14,626 nucleotides of DNA, from positions 1-14,626 of the forward strand of contig JACPTH010000399.1 of NCBI GenBank assembly GCA_016192885.1, written 5' to 3'. The stretch is from a bacterium (GTDB lineage Bacteria > Muiribacteriota > Ozemobacteria > Ozemobacterales > Ozemobacteraceae). A model generated the notes under the pieces. It did no database searches. It was given only the letters and a program-made list of their open reading frames with translations, and had not been told where the DNA came from. The translations under genes and the position numbers were made by a program. Positions 7,909-14,286 of this stretch are shown here, one piece after another; the stretch's first letter is position 1; every line of letters starts with the position of its first letter.

Positions 7909-8661
7909 CTATTGGCCTGATGTCGTTGAAGATTTTAAACCCTGCAATTTTGTTTTAATTTCCGCTGCCTTGGTTTTTGCATTTGCAGCCGCGGCTGAAG
8001 CGTTGGTTTGAAGCTCGGTCCCAATGGCCTTCAGATCGGCCGCGATTTGCTGCGCATCCGCTTGATCCACTCCTGAGGCTTGAAGAATCGCTTTAGCGTC
8101 CGCGACAACAGCCTCGACTTCCTCTTTGGAAATATTCGCGCTGGTCATCACGGCAGAAACATCGGCCATGAGGGCTTTTTGTTCCTCAGCGGAAAGCTGC
8201 TTGTCGGAAAGGGCGCTTGAAAGATCTGTCGCGAGAGTTTGGACGCTTTCCTGAGACGGCTTTACGGTTCCTTCCGCAAGGGTTTGTAGATCCGCCGCTA
8301 ACTTATCCTTTTGCTCCTGTGTTACGGTTGAACCGCTTTTGATCGCGGCTAAATCAGCCTGCAATTTGGCGATGTTTTCTTGTTGTTTGGCCGAGGGAGT
8401 CGGTTTTTGGTAGCCTGCGGCGGCGGCCTTGGCCTGAGCGTTTGTTCTAGCGGTGCTTGCGGTGGTTTTAGCGCTGGAAGTGGAGGCGGAAGTGGGCTTT
8501 GTTCTTGTAGGCATGGTTCCGCTTGTGCCTGAAGGTTTACTAACGCTTCCGCCCGAGGGTCTGCTGGGGCGCGTTGCAAATGACGGGGTCACAATCAAAA
8601 CGACGCTTGAAATTCCAATGAAACCAGCCAAAAACAAGTTTGAAACGGAACTAAATCGCAT
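7909..8661 (-). CDS. Secreted repeat protein of unknown function, paralog B
   Basis: The product is 250 aa. The start ATG (8661-8659) follows AGGAG (8676-8672) by ten bases. Residues 1-29 are a signal peptide (cleavage near SFA). Residues 30-85 are a Ser/Thr/Pro/Ala/Lys-rich linker. Residues 90-220 are about six degenerate units of 21-23 residues with the pattern xxLxxDLxxL, a small turn, then a loop ending in [ST]xE[EQ]: KDKLAADLQTLAEG, VQTLATDLSSALSD, KALMADVSAVMTSAN, EAVVADAKAILQASG and QQIAADLKAIG are their helical parts. An Ala/Lys-rich tail follows. I recognise no named family. The neighbour at 8816-9757 has the same architecture and closely similar repeats, so the pair arose by duplication. 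An exported helical scaffold or envelope protein is the most that can be inferred. Confidence 0.8.
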   Translation of the reverse strand: MRFSSVSNLFLAGFIGISSVVLIVTPSFATRPSRPSGGSVSKPSGTSGTMPTRTKPTSASTSSAKTTASTARTNAQAKAAAAGYQKPTPSAKQQENIAKLQADLAAIKSGSTVTQEQKDKLAADLQTLAEGTVKPSQESVQTLATDLSSALSDKQLSAEEQKALMADVSAVMTSANISKEEVEAVVADAKAILQASGVDQADAQQIAADLKAIGTELQTNASAAAANAKTKAAEIKTKLQGLKSSTTSGQ

Positions 8662-8705
8662 AATAAAACTTCTCCTTTAAATTCAATTTTTCAATCTCAA
8701 TTTTA

Positions 8706-8775
8706 AAACCCGCAATTTCGGGAAAAAGAATCTTCGAATTCTTAATCGGTAACTAGGGCAAAAAATTGCGGGTTT
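8706..8775. repeat. 13-bp inverted repeat with nested hairpin between the tandem paralogs
   Basis: AAACCCGCAATTT (8706-8718) is matched perfectly by AAATTGCGGGTTT (8763-8775). Between them, AAGAAT (8726-8731) pairs with ATTCTT (8738-8743) around a six-base loop. On the minus strand this falls downstream of the 8816-9757 stop codon and upstream of the Shine-Dalgarno of the 7909-8661 gene. It could be a terminator or attenuator for the first gene, an mRNA-stabilising structure, or a short mobile repeat. The 44-base spacing is long for a classic intrinsic terminator. Confidence 0.65.
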
Positions 8776-8815
8776 GCCTTGGATTTATCCCCATTAATTA
8801 CTTATCGGGAGGGTT

Positions 8816-9757
8816 TCACCTCGTTTCACCATTTTCAGAATTATAACTTGAAGTTGTTTGATTTTCAGTTTGGCTCGTAGCCTTTTGAAGATTTGCTTTG
8901 ACTTCCGCTCCAATGGCTTTCAAATCGTTTATTATCAACTCAACGTCAGATTTATCGACCCCTGACGCTTGAAGAAGCCCCTTAGCATCGGCGATTACTG
9001 CCTGAACTTCCTCGGTGGTTATGTTTGCGCTGGTCATGACGGCTGAAACATCTTTAAGTAATGTCATTTGTTCGGTCAAGGAAAGTTTCTGGTCCGACAT
9101 AGCTTTCGTAAGGTCGTTCGCAAGCGCAGATACGCTTTCTTGAGATGGTTTTACGGTTCCTTCTGCCAGAGTTTTCAAATCGCTCTTGAATTTTTCCTTT
9201 TGTTCGGGGGTAACTTGCGAGCCGTTTTTAATTGTAAGTAGATCCGATTGAAGTTTCGCGATGTTTTCCTTTTGTTTTTCAGAAGGTTGAAATTTTCCTT
9301 GCTGAGGCGGTTGTTGAAGTTTAGGCATGGGCGGTTTTTGAAGATTGGATGGGATTTGCTGGCCTGCTTGTTGGAGTTTGGACTGGACGCTCCCTGGAGT
9401 TTGAGTTTTTGCTTGATTTCTCATTTGACCCATCGTATTCATTGCCCTCGCAGAATCCGGTTTCTGGGCTCCCGACAAAGCGGAAGGCCTTCCGCCTTGA
9501 ACTGGTCTGCTCCCGGGGGTTAGGGCAGGTTTTGCCCCCGTGGCGCTGGAGACAGGCGGAGTGGGCCTAGAAGCTGAGGGCGTTGAGGGCCTGGAAGCTG
9601 AGGGCGTTGAGGGTTTTTGAAAAGATTTTCCGCCCGCTCCTGAAGCGGCGGGTCGCCCTCCTGGAGGCGCAGCCTCTAAAATGACGGAATCAAAAAAACT
9701 TCCCCAAAAAACAAACAAAAAAGCGCCAAGTAACCCTAAAACCGTGTTCGAACGCAT
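8816..9757 (-). CDS. Secreted repeat protein of unknown function, paralog A
   Basis: The product is 313 aa. The start ATG (9757-9755) is four bases after AGGAGG (9767-9762). Residues 1-30 are a signal peptide (LLGAFLFVFWGSFFDSVI, cleavage near LEA). Residues 31-165 are low-complexity and rich in Pro, Ser, Gln, Gly and Lys, with a duplicated PSTPSASR octapeptide. Residues 167-285 carry the same six degenerate 21-23-residue units as the downstream paralog, with nearly identical stretches EGTVKPSQESV, DVSAVMTSANI, LLQASGVD and NDLKAIGAEV. The tail is polar (Gln/Asn/Thr/Ser). No cysteines or enzymatic motif were seen. It is first in a probable two-gene unit and lies just downstream of tRNA-Ala on the same strand. 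I saw no clear separate promoter, so read-through from the tRNA promoter is possible. Confidence 0.8.
   Translation of the reverse strand: MRSNTVLGLLGAFLFVFWGSFFDSVILEAAPPGGRPAASGAGGKSFQKPSTPSASRPSTPSASRPTPPVSSATGAKPALTPGSRPVQGGRPSALSGAQKPDSARAMNTMGQMRNQAKTQTPGSVQSKLQQAGQQIPSNLQKPPMPKLQQPPQQGKFQPSEKQKENIAKLQSDLLTIKNGSQVTPEQKEKFKSDLKTLAEGTVKPSQESVSALANDLTKAMSDQKLSLTEQMTLLKDVSAVMTSANITTEEVQAVIADAKGLLQASGVDKSDVELIINDLKAIGAEVKANLQKATSQTENQTTSSYNSENGETR
9563..9613. repeat. 24-bp tandem repeat in the low-complexity linker
   Basis: Two units of 24 bases (9563-9586 and 9587-9610) differ at about one base, and three bases of a third follow. They encode two copies of PSTPSASR. The near identity suggests a recent slippage duplication in a linker that tolerates length change. 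Confidence 0.7.
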
Positions 9758-9829
9758 AAATCCTCCTTTAAATTTACATATTAAGAAACTCTAATAGTTT
9801 TAAATCATGATCATACGTATTATAAAAAA

Positions 9830-9902
9830 TGGAGCTGATCGGGATCGAACCGACGGCCTCTACAATGCGAATGTAGCGCTCTCCCAGCTGAGCTACAGCC
9901 CC
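9830..9902 (-). tRNA. tRNA-Ala (anticodon CGC)
   Basis: The minus strand folds into a complete 73-nt cloverleaf: acceptor GGGGCTG/CAGCTCC, D stem GCTC/GAGC, anticodon stem CTACA/TGTAG with loop TTCGCAT, five-base variable loop, and T arm GTCGG-TTCGATC-CCGAT. Positions 34-36 are CGC, reading the Ala codon GCG. The G3-U70 wobble pair, the main alanine identity element, is present and the discriminator is A73. CCA is not encoded; six Ts (9829-9824) follow at once, so the tail must be added after transcription. Confidence 0.95.
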
Positions 9903-9913
9903 AAACGAATGGC

Positions 9914-9942
9914 AGTATATCTTATTTTTGGTTTTCTTTCAA
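9914..9942 (-). promoter_or_regulatory. Promoter of tRNA-Ala
   Basis: On the minus strand TTGAAA (9942-9937), a 17-base spacer and TATACT (9919-9914) each differ from the sigma70 consensus at one position. Transcription would start near 9907, about five bases before the mature tRNA 5' end, so the 5' leader is very short. Confidence 0.8.
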
Positions 9943-9973
9943 TGTCTTCTTGAATGAATGTGCGAAAGAGTCC

Positions 9974-10001
9974 TTCAAAAATTTTCCCGAAAGCGTATAA
10001 T
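9974..10001 (+). promoter_or_regulatory. Promoter of the RCK-RyR gene
   Basis: TTCAAA (9974-9979), a 16-base spacer and a perfect TATAAT (9996-10001) point to a start near 10008. That leaves a roughly 31-base leader before the ATG at 10039 and argues against the in-frame upstream ATG at 9958. The gene is divergent from the tRNA, whose promoter lies 32 bases to the left. Confidence 0.6.
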
Positions 10002-10038
10002 AAAAAGCTATTTTTTTTTGATGTTTGAGGGGGTCAAA

Positions 10039-11769
10039 ATGCTCAAAAGATTTCTAAAATGGGTTTTGGCATTTAACTGGACTTTAATCGGAATTCTAAT
10101 GGCTTTCTCAGCCATTCTCGGTTACATTGGCTTAAAAAAATACTATGATTCAATTTCCCAACCTCATTCGTCATTGGATTTCATTTACCTAACCGTACAA
10201 TTGTTCTTTTTTCAATTGTTCTTTTTTGAGGGAGGATTCGTTGAGGGCCAAGTACCCTGGGAATTAGGAATTTCCAGGTTTCTTGCGCCTGCAATTACCG
10301 CTATCACCGCTTTCAAAACCTGCATCATTATTTTTTACGATCAATGGCAACTTTTCAAGTTAGGTTTTGTTAAAGATCACATTATTATCTGCGGCTTGGG
10401 GGAAAAGGGATGGCAATTGGCCCAGACCTACCGCGATTTTGGGAATGAAGTGGTTGTAATTGAGTTAGATGAGGGAAACGATTTTATTCAATCCTGTCGG
10501 GATGCAGGAATTCCCGTCATTGTCGGGAACGCGACAGAACCAGGAATTTTATTGCGGGCGGGCGTGTTGCGGGCTAAAACCCTTATTACCATTTCTTCGG
10601 ATGATAACTCGAATGTCAACATTGCGACAAATGCAAAGGATTTGGTTAACCAAAACGGGAAAAAACCGCCATTAAACTGCTTTCTTCATATAATAAACCC
10701 AATCCTTTGTTCCCTGCTTCGGCCCTATGAAATCATGGCGGATGAAGAAGATTCATTTCGAATGGACCTTTTTAACGTTTTTGAAATCAGTTCTCGGATT
10801 CTCTACAAAGAATTCATTCAAGAAAATTTGAAAACAAGCAAGGTTTCCAATGTCCTGCTCTTAGGTTTTGGGCCGATCGCTCAAAATTTGATCGTAATCA
10901 TTGCAAAGGAATGGCTAAGGTTTTCGGAATCCCAAAATCAAAAGATTTCTTTTACCCTGGTTGATAGGGAAATCCGACAAAAAATCGTAACTCTAAATTC
11001 CAAGTACCGAGAGTTGGAGAGATTCTTGAATTTCGATTTAATCGCAGATGACCCCGAGCTTTTAGCCGGTTTTTCATCGAAACTATCTGAAAAAGAGTTT
11101 TCTCAAATTTTCATTGAACTAAGCCCCGATACTTGCGCATTAACTACCGCTCTTTCCATTCTTCAGTTTGTGCGGAACAAGCAAGTTCCGGTCGTGGTTT
11201 CGATGGAAAGGCATGTTGAACTTTCAAAATTCATATCCAATCCAAAACTCTCAGAGAAGTTTTTCCAAAATTTACGAATTTTTGGGATCGGGGATGAATG
11301 TTTCTCTAGTCCTATCCAATCTTCCAAGGAGCAGATCGCAAGGGCTTTTCACGAGTTTTATGTCGAACGTGAATTGGTAAAGGAGACCGTTGATCGTCAT
11401 AATTCAAGGTTTCTTCCTTGGGAAAAGCTTGACGAGGTATTAAAAGAATCCTCGCGACTCCAGGTCGATAATTTGGGAACCTTTTTAGGAAAAATCGGAT
11501 GTTTTTTATCAATTTGGACTCATGAGACTTTTGCGTTTTCTCCCGATGAAATTGAATCCCTATCAATCAAAGAGCATGAGCGTTGGATGAGGGAGCGTAT
11601 TTCTCAAGGTTGGACTTACGGCGAAACTAGGGACGATAGAGAAATGAAGAACCCAAATTTATTGCCATGGGAAAAAATGAACGACCACCAAAAAGAGGAC
11701 CAAAGAAAGATCGTTAGAGTATATCCCCAAATACTTTCAAGGGCCGGTTTCTTCATTTCCCGATTGTAA
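10039..11769 (+). CDS. Membrane protein with two RCK/TrkA-N-like domains and a C-terminal RyR domain
   Basis: The product is 576 aa. The start ATG at 10039 is five bases after GAGGGGG (10027-10033). A hydrophobic helix at residues 10-30 (NWTLIGILMAFSAILGYIGL) and a second pair of hydrophobic stretches at about 50-105 anchor it in the membrane. No TVGYG-type potassium filter is visible between them; instead there is QLFFFQLFFFEGGF and WELGISRFLAPAITA. The first RCK/TrkA-N domain starts near residue 114 with the Rossmann motif IIICGLGEKG and IELDEGN, and has VIVGNATEPGILLRAGV. A second, more divergent Rossmann domain starts near 272 (VLLLGFGPIAQN). Residues 507-570 match the RyR domain (PF02026): EHERWMRERISQGWTYG, then LLPWEKMNDHQKED. 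Such proteins are predicted nucleotide-gated ion transport or sensing proteins, but the ligand and ion are unknown. It stands alone, between a tRNA and the rpmH operon. Confidence 0.8.
   Translation: MLKRFLKWVLAFNWTLIGILMAFSAILGYIGLKKYYDSISQPHSSLDFIYLTVQLFFFQLFFFEGGFVEGQVPWELGISRFLAPAITAITAFKTCIIIFYDQWQLFKLGFVKDHIIICGLGEKGWQLAQTYRDFGNEVVVIELDEGNDFIQSCRDAGIPVIVGNATEPGILLRAGVLRAKTLITISSDDNSNVNIATNAKDLVNQNGKKPPLNCFLHIINPILCSLLRPYEIMADEEDSFRMDLFNVFEISSRILYKEFIQENLKTSKVSNVLLLGFGPIAQNLIVIIAKEWLRFSESQNQKISFTLVDREIRQKIVTLNSKYRELERFLNFDLIADDPELLAGFSSKLSEKEFSQIFIELSPDTCALTTALSILQFVRNKQVPVVVSMERHVELSKFISNPKLSEKFFQNLRIFGIGDECFSSPIQSSKEQIARAFHEFYVERELVKETVDRHNSRFLPWEKLDEVLKESSRLQVDNLGTFLGKIGCFLSIWTHETFAFSPDEIESLSIKEHERWMRERISQGWTYGETRDDREMKNPNLLPWEKMNDHQKEDQRKIVRVYPQILSRAGFFISRL
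10198..10227 (+). repeat. Perfect 15-bp tandem duplication inside the membrane region
   Basis: CAATTGTTCTTTTTT occurs twice back to back (10198-10212, 10213-10227) and encodes QLFFF twice. Relatives as I recall them have a single QLFxLEGG-like block here, so one copy looks like a recent insertion of five residues. Confidence 0.8.
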
Positions 11770-11820
11770 CTATCGTCTAACCTGCTAACAACCTACCGCG
11801 ATTTTGGCTTTTTTCAGTTG

Positions 11821-11849
11821 TTGACACAAAAAGGAATGTGGTATATAGT
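11821..11849 (+). promoter_or_regulatory. Near-consensus promoter of the rpmH operon
   Basis: A perfect -35 TTGACA (11821-11826), a 17-base spacer and TATAGT (11844-11849) fit sigma70 with one mismatch. Transcription would start near 11856, giving a leader of about 36 bases before rpmH. Such strength suits a ribosomal protein operon. Confidence 0.85.
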
Positions 11850-11891
11850 TAGGTCTTTGATGCATTTTTAAGAATTGTTCAGGAGAATTCC

Positions 11892-12026
11892 ATGAGCTTT
11901 ACCTATCATCCAAATAAGAGAAAACGTCAGAAGACCCATGGTTACCGGAAACGAGCTTCTACCACCTCCGGAAGGAAAGTTTTGAAAAGGCGTCGGTTGC
12001 GTGGCCGAAAGCGTGTTTGCCTTTAA
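11892..12026 (+). CDS. rpmH: 50S ribosomal protein L34
   Basis: The product is 44 aa, the usual length, and strongly basic: [20 protein letters not shown] at the start, then [18 protein letters not shown]. These are the hallmark L34 patterns (YxPxKRKRxxxHGFRxR and GRxVLxRRRxKGRK). The Shine-Dalgarno AGGAG (11881-11885) precedes the ATG by six bases. L34 is a small component of the large subunit. It is the first gene of the rpmH-rnpA-yidD-yidC-jag cluster, behind a strong promoter, and its 3' end overlaps the start of rnpA. Confidence 0.97.
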   Translation: MSFTYHPNKRKRQKTHGYRKRASTTSGRKVLKRRRLRGRKRVCL

Positions 12027-12406
12027 TCTTGAGTGGGTTTTCCACGTTAAAATCCAAAGTTGAATTTGACAGGGTTTTTTCAGGACACAAAGAATTTTCG
12101 CGAAATGGCGTTGGAATTTATTTTGCTCTCCTTAAAAACGCCCCGTTTCGCTATGGCATTGTTATTCCAAAGCGATTTGGCGGTGCGGTGGAACGAAATA
12201 AAACTCGTCGACAAATTAAAGAGTTGATTCGACTGCGTGAAAAGGTTCCTGAAAATGTTGAAATCGTAATTTGCATTTATAAATCTTGTCAATACCTAAA
12301 CTTTGATTTAATTAAAAATACCCTTTATTGGGCGCTAGATATCATTTCACGAAAGGCCAAAAAACATTTGAGGGAGTCACAATTTTCTTTGGGTTCCCCG
12401 ATTTAA
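12017..12406 (+). CDS. rnpA: Ribonuclease P protein component
   Basis: The product is about 129 aa. It binds the RNase P catalytic RNA and helps it mature tRNA 5' ends. The family signature is clear: [15 protein letters not shown] near the N-terminus, then [20 protein letters not shown] followed by QIKELIR, which holds the RNR-box positions (here RNKxxR). No ATG is available. The TTG at 12017 overlaps rpmH by ten bases; the TTG at 12029 is an alternative, giving 125 aa. Neither has a good Shine-Dalgarno, so translation is probably coupled to rpmH. yidD begins four bases after its stop. Confidence 0.93.
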   Translation: MPLILSGFSTLKSKVEFDRVFSGHKEFSRNGVGIYFALLKNAPFRYGIVIPKRFGGAVERNKTRRQIKELIRLREKVPENVEIVICIYKSCQYLNFDLIKNTLYWALDIISRKAKKHLRESQFSLGSPI

Positions 12407-12410
12407 AATT

Positions 12411-12686
12411 ATGAATTCCTCTTCTGAAATTCCTAGAACTAATGAAAATCCTTTTCTTGAAACTCCACTTGGATTCCTGGCGAAATGGAGTCTATCGTTT
12501 ATTAAATTGTACCAACGATGGCTCTCCCCATTTTTAGGCGCACATTGCCGATTCCGCCCTTCCTGTTCCAATTATGCCTTTTTGGCAATTTCCCGATACG
12601 GTTTCTTTCGCGGTTGGGGCATGGGAATTTACCGCATTCTTAGATGTAATCCATTTAATCCCGGGGGAGAAGATCCGGTTGTTTAA
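12411..12686 (+). CDS. yidD: Membrane protein insertion efficiency factor YidD
   Basis: The product is 91 aa. YidD is a small membrane-associated protein that assists YidC-dependent insertion of inner-membrane proteins. The signature [20 protein letters not shown] followed by [19 protein letters not shown] and ending [16 protein letters not shown] is diagnostic, including the three conserved cysteines. About 20 polar residues precede the usual family start, so the N-terminus is slightly long; the ATG at 12411 has only a weak ribosome site and may rely on coupling to rnpA. Confidence 0.93.
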   Translation: MNSSSEIPRTNENPFLETPLGFLAKWSLSFIKLYQRWLSPFLGAHCRFRPSCSNYAFLAISRYGFFRGWGMGIYRILRCNPFNPGGEDPVV

Positions 12687-12771
12687 TAGAATTGGGCTTT
12701 TTTCCAACCCCTCGAACTTTTGAGAGAAATGAAAAATTGTCGGTGAAAATTTTATTCATTTTGGATTCCAA

Positions 12772-14268
12772 ATGAGAAAATTCTTTGAATTGGGTTTTCT
12801 TCACTTAATTCTTTTTTTGTTTTTTTCCCCTTGGGTTCAGTGTTCCGCCGCCTTTTTGCCCCCCCCTCCTACAACCCTTAAGGATGTTGACGGTGATAAT
12901 CTTAATGATGCCTGCATCGAAACGCCAAAACTTAGGGTTATTTTTTCTAGCAGAACCGGGAATATCTCATTGTATTACTTAAAGGGAGTCAACTTTGAAG
13001 AAAACTTGATTCCCCCGCAAATCCAAGATAAGGGTTACCTTTTCGCGTCCTCCACGATAAATCCTTTCGAAGTGGTTCTTGGCGCAAATGATTCGGAACA
13101 AACCTTAACGCCGGCGGGGTACAATATTGTCTTTGACGAAAGCCCTTCAAATGGAGACTTTGTGGTCGTCGCCACCGCCAATTCTCCGGCAGCCGGAGTA
13201 GGGTTAACAAAAAGGTATAGCTTCAAATTGAATAGTTATACCTTCGGAATTGAAGCCATTGTCAGCAACTTGACCGAAAAATCCCAAATTTTTGGAAATG
13301 AAAAACTGGGTAATTCCGGGTTAAAAATGCAATATGGTCCTGGAATTTTCCTAGAGCCTTTTGATAATGCGTCCTTGATTGCTTTAAAGAAAGATTTGCT
13401 TCTTCCTTTCGAAACCCTTGAAGATCTTTCAAAACAAGTCAAGGATCAGTCGAATTCTTTCACCGGAATCGGCTTGAAAACAATTTATTTTTGCCTCCTT
13501 TTAGAAGCAACCAGTCCGGGGAAGCTTTCTCTTCAAAAATTCGAGGTTAAATCCAACAATCCAAGAGAACCGGCATTTCAAGGCGAGGTTTTAGGCATTT
13601 CGTATCCTCCTTTTTCACTGAAAAGCAAGGAATCAAAGTCTTTTTCTTTTAATTGTTATTTCGGCCCCAAGCTGCTTGACGAGTTAAAGCTTATTAATCG
13701 AGAGCTTGTTACCGATTATGGTTTTCTCAGCACGATGCTCTTGCGAATTTTGCAATTTTTTTATTCCATTTACCCAAATTACGGGATGTCGATCATTTTC
13801 TTGACTATTTTCGTCAGGCTTTTACTGTATCCTCTAACCATAAAATCAACAAAGTCCATGGCTAAGGTTCAAAAAATTCAACCCCTTGTTCAAGATCTAA
13901 AGGATAGGTATAGGGATAACACTCAGAAGTTTAATGAGGAAGTTCTTAAATTGTATCAAAAACACCAAGTAAACCCTCTTGGAGGATGTTTGCCGATTTT
14001 CCTTCAATTACCGGTATTTATCGCACTTTATAATACGATTCATATCGCCGTTGAGCTCAGAAAAACCTCATTCCTTTGGATTTCTGACTTGTCAAAAACC
14101 GATCCTTTGCTGATTCTACCAATCACAATTGCGATCCTAATGTATTACCAGCAGACCAAGATGAATGCCCCCCCGGAGCAGCAGCAAATGATGTCTTTTA
14201 TGGTTTACAAGCAGCATTATCGGCGTTGCTCAGCAGATTCAAGCCAACAAAGTCATGTTGGCGATTAA
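12772..14268 (+). CDS. yidC: Membrane protein insertase YidC, 3' end disrupted
   Basis: The product is 498 aa as read. YidC inserts and folds inner-membrane proteins, alone or with Sec. Residues 1-28 are the N-terminal TM or signal segment; residues 40-300 are the periplasmic P1 beta domain; the core follows with SIIFLTIFVRLLLYPLT, whose Arg (about residue 349) corresponds to the hydrophilic-groove arginine, then SMAKVQKIQPLVQDLKDRY and NPLGGCLPIFLQLPVFIALY. After QQQMMSFM (residue 477) the expected PxxFxxFxxxxPSGLVLY segment is missing and the frame shifts: the true C-terminus WFTSSIIGVAQQIQANKVM is read from 14201 in the +1 frame to a TAA at 14279-14281. About 56 nt appear deleted, removing the last TM helix. 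No Shine-Dalgarno is obvious before the ATG. YidC is normally essential, so an assembly fault or a second copy is likely. Confidence 0.9.
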   Translation: MRKFFELGFLHLILFLFFSPWVQCSAAFLPPPPTTLKDVDGDNLNDACIETPKLRVIFSSRTGNISLYYLKGVNFEENLIPPQIQDKGYLFASSTINPFEVVLGANDSEQTLTPAGYNIVFDESPSNGDFVVVATANSPAAGVGLTKRYSFKLNSYTFGIEAIVSNLTEKSQIFGNEKLGNSGLKMQYGPGIFLEPFDNASLIALKKDLLLPFETLEDLSKQVKDQSNSFTGIGLKTIYFCLLLEATSPGKLSLQKFEVKSNNPREPAFQGEVLGISYPPFSLKSKESKSFSFNCYFGPKLLDELKLINRELVTDYGFLSTMLLRILQFFYSIYPNYGMSIIFLTIFVRLLLYPLTIKSTKSMAKVQKIQPLVQDLKDRYRDNTQKFNEEVLKLYQKHQVNPLGGCLPIFLQLPVFIALYNTIHIAVELRKTSFLWISDLSKTDPLLILPITIAILMYYQQTKMNAPPEQQQMMSFMVYKQHYRRCSADSSQQSHVGD

Positions 14269-14286
14269 GGAGGAATCTTAATAAAT

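Noticed and set aside
8400..8680. Open frames opposite and overlapping paralog B
   Set aside because: They arise from the biased Ala/Ser/Pro codons of the real gene and lack starts with ribosome sites.
9958..10038. Longer N-terminus for the RCK-RyR protein
   Set aside because: The extension would span the promoter and the Shine-Dalgarno, and it adds no domain-like sequence.
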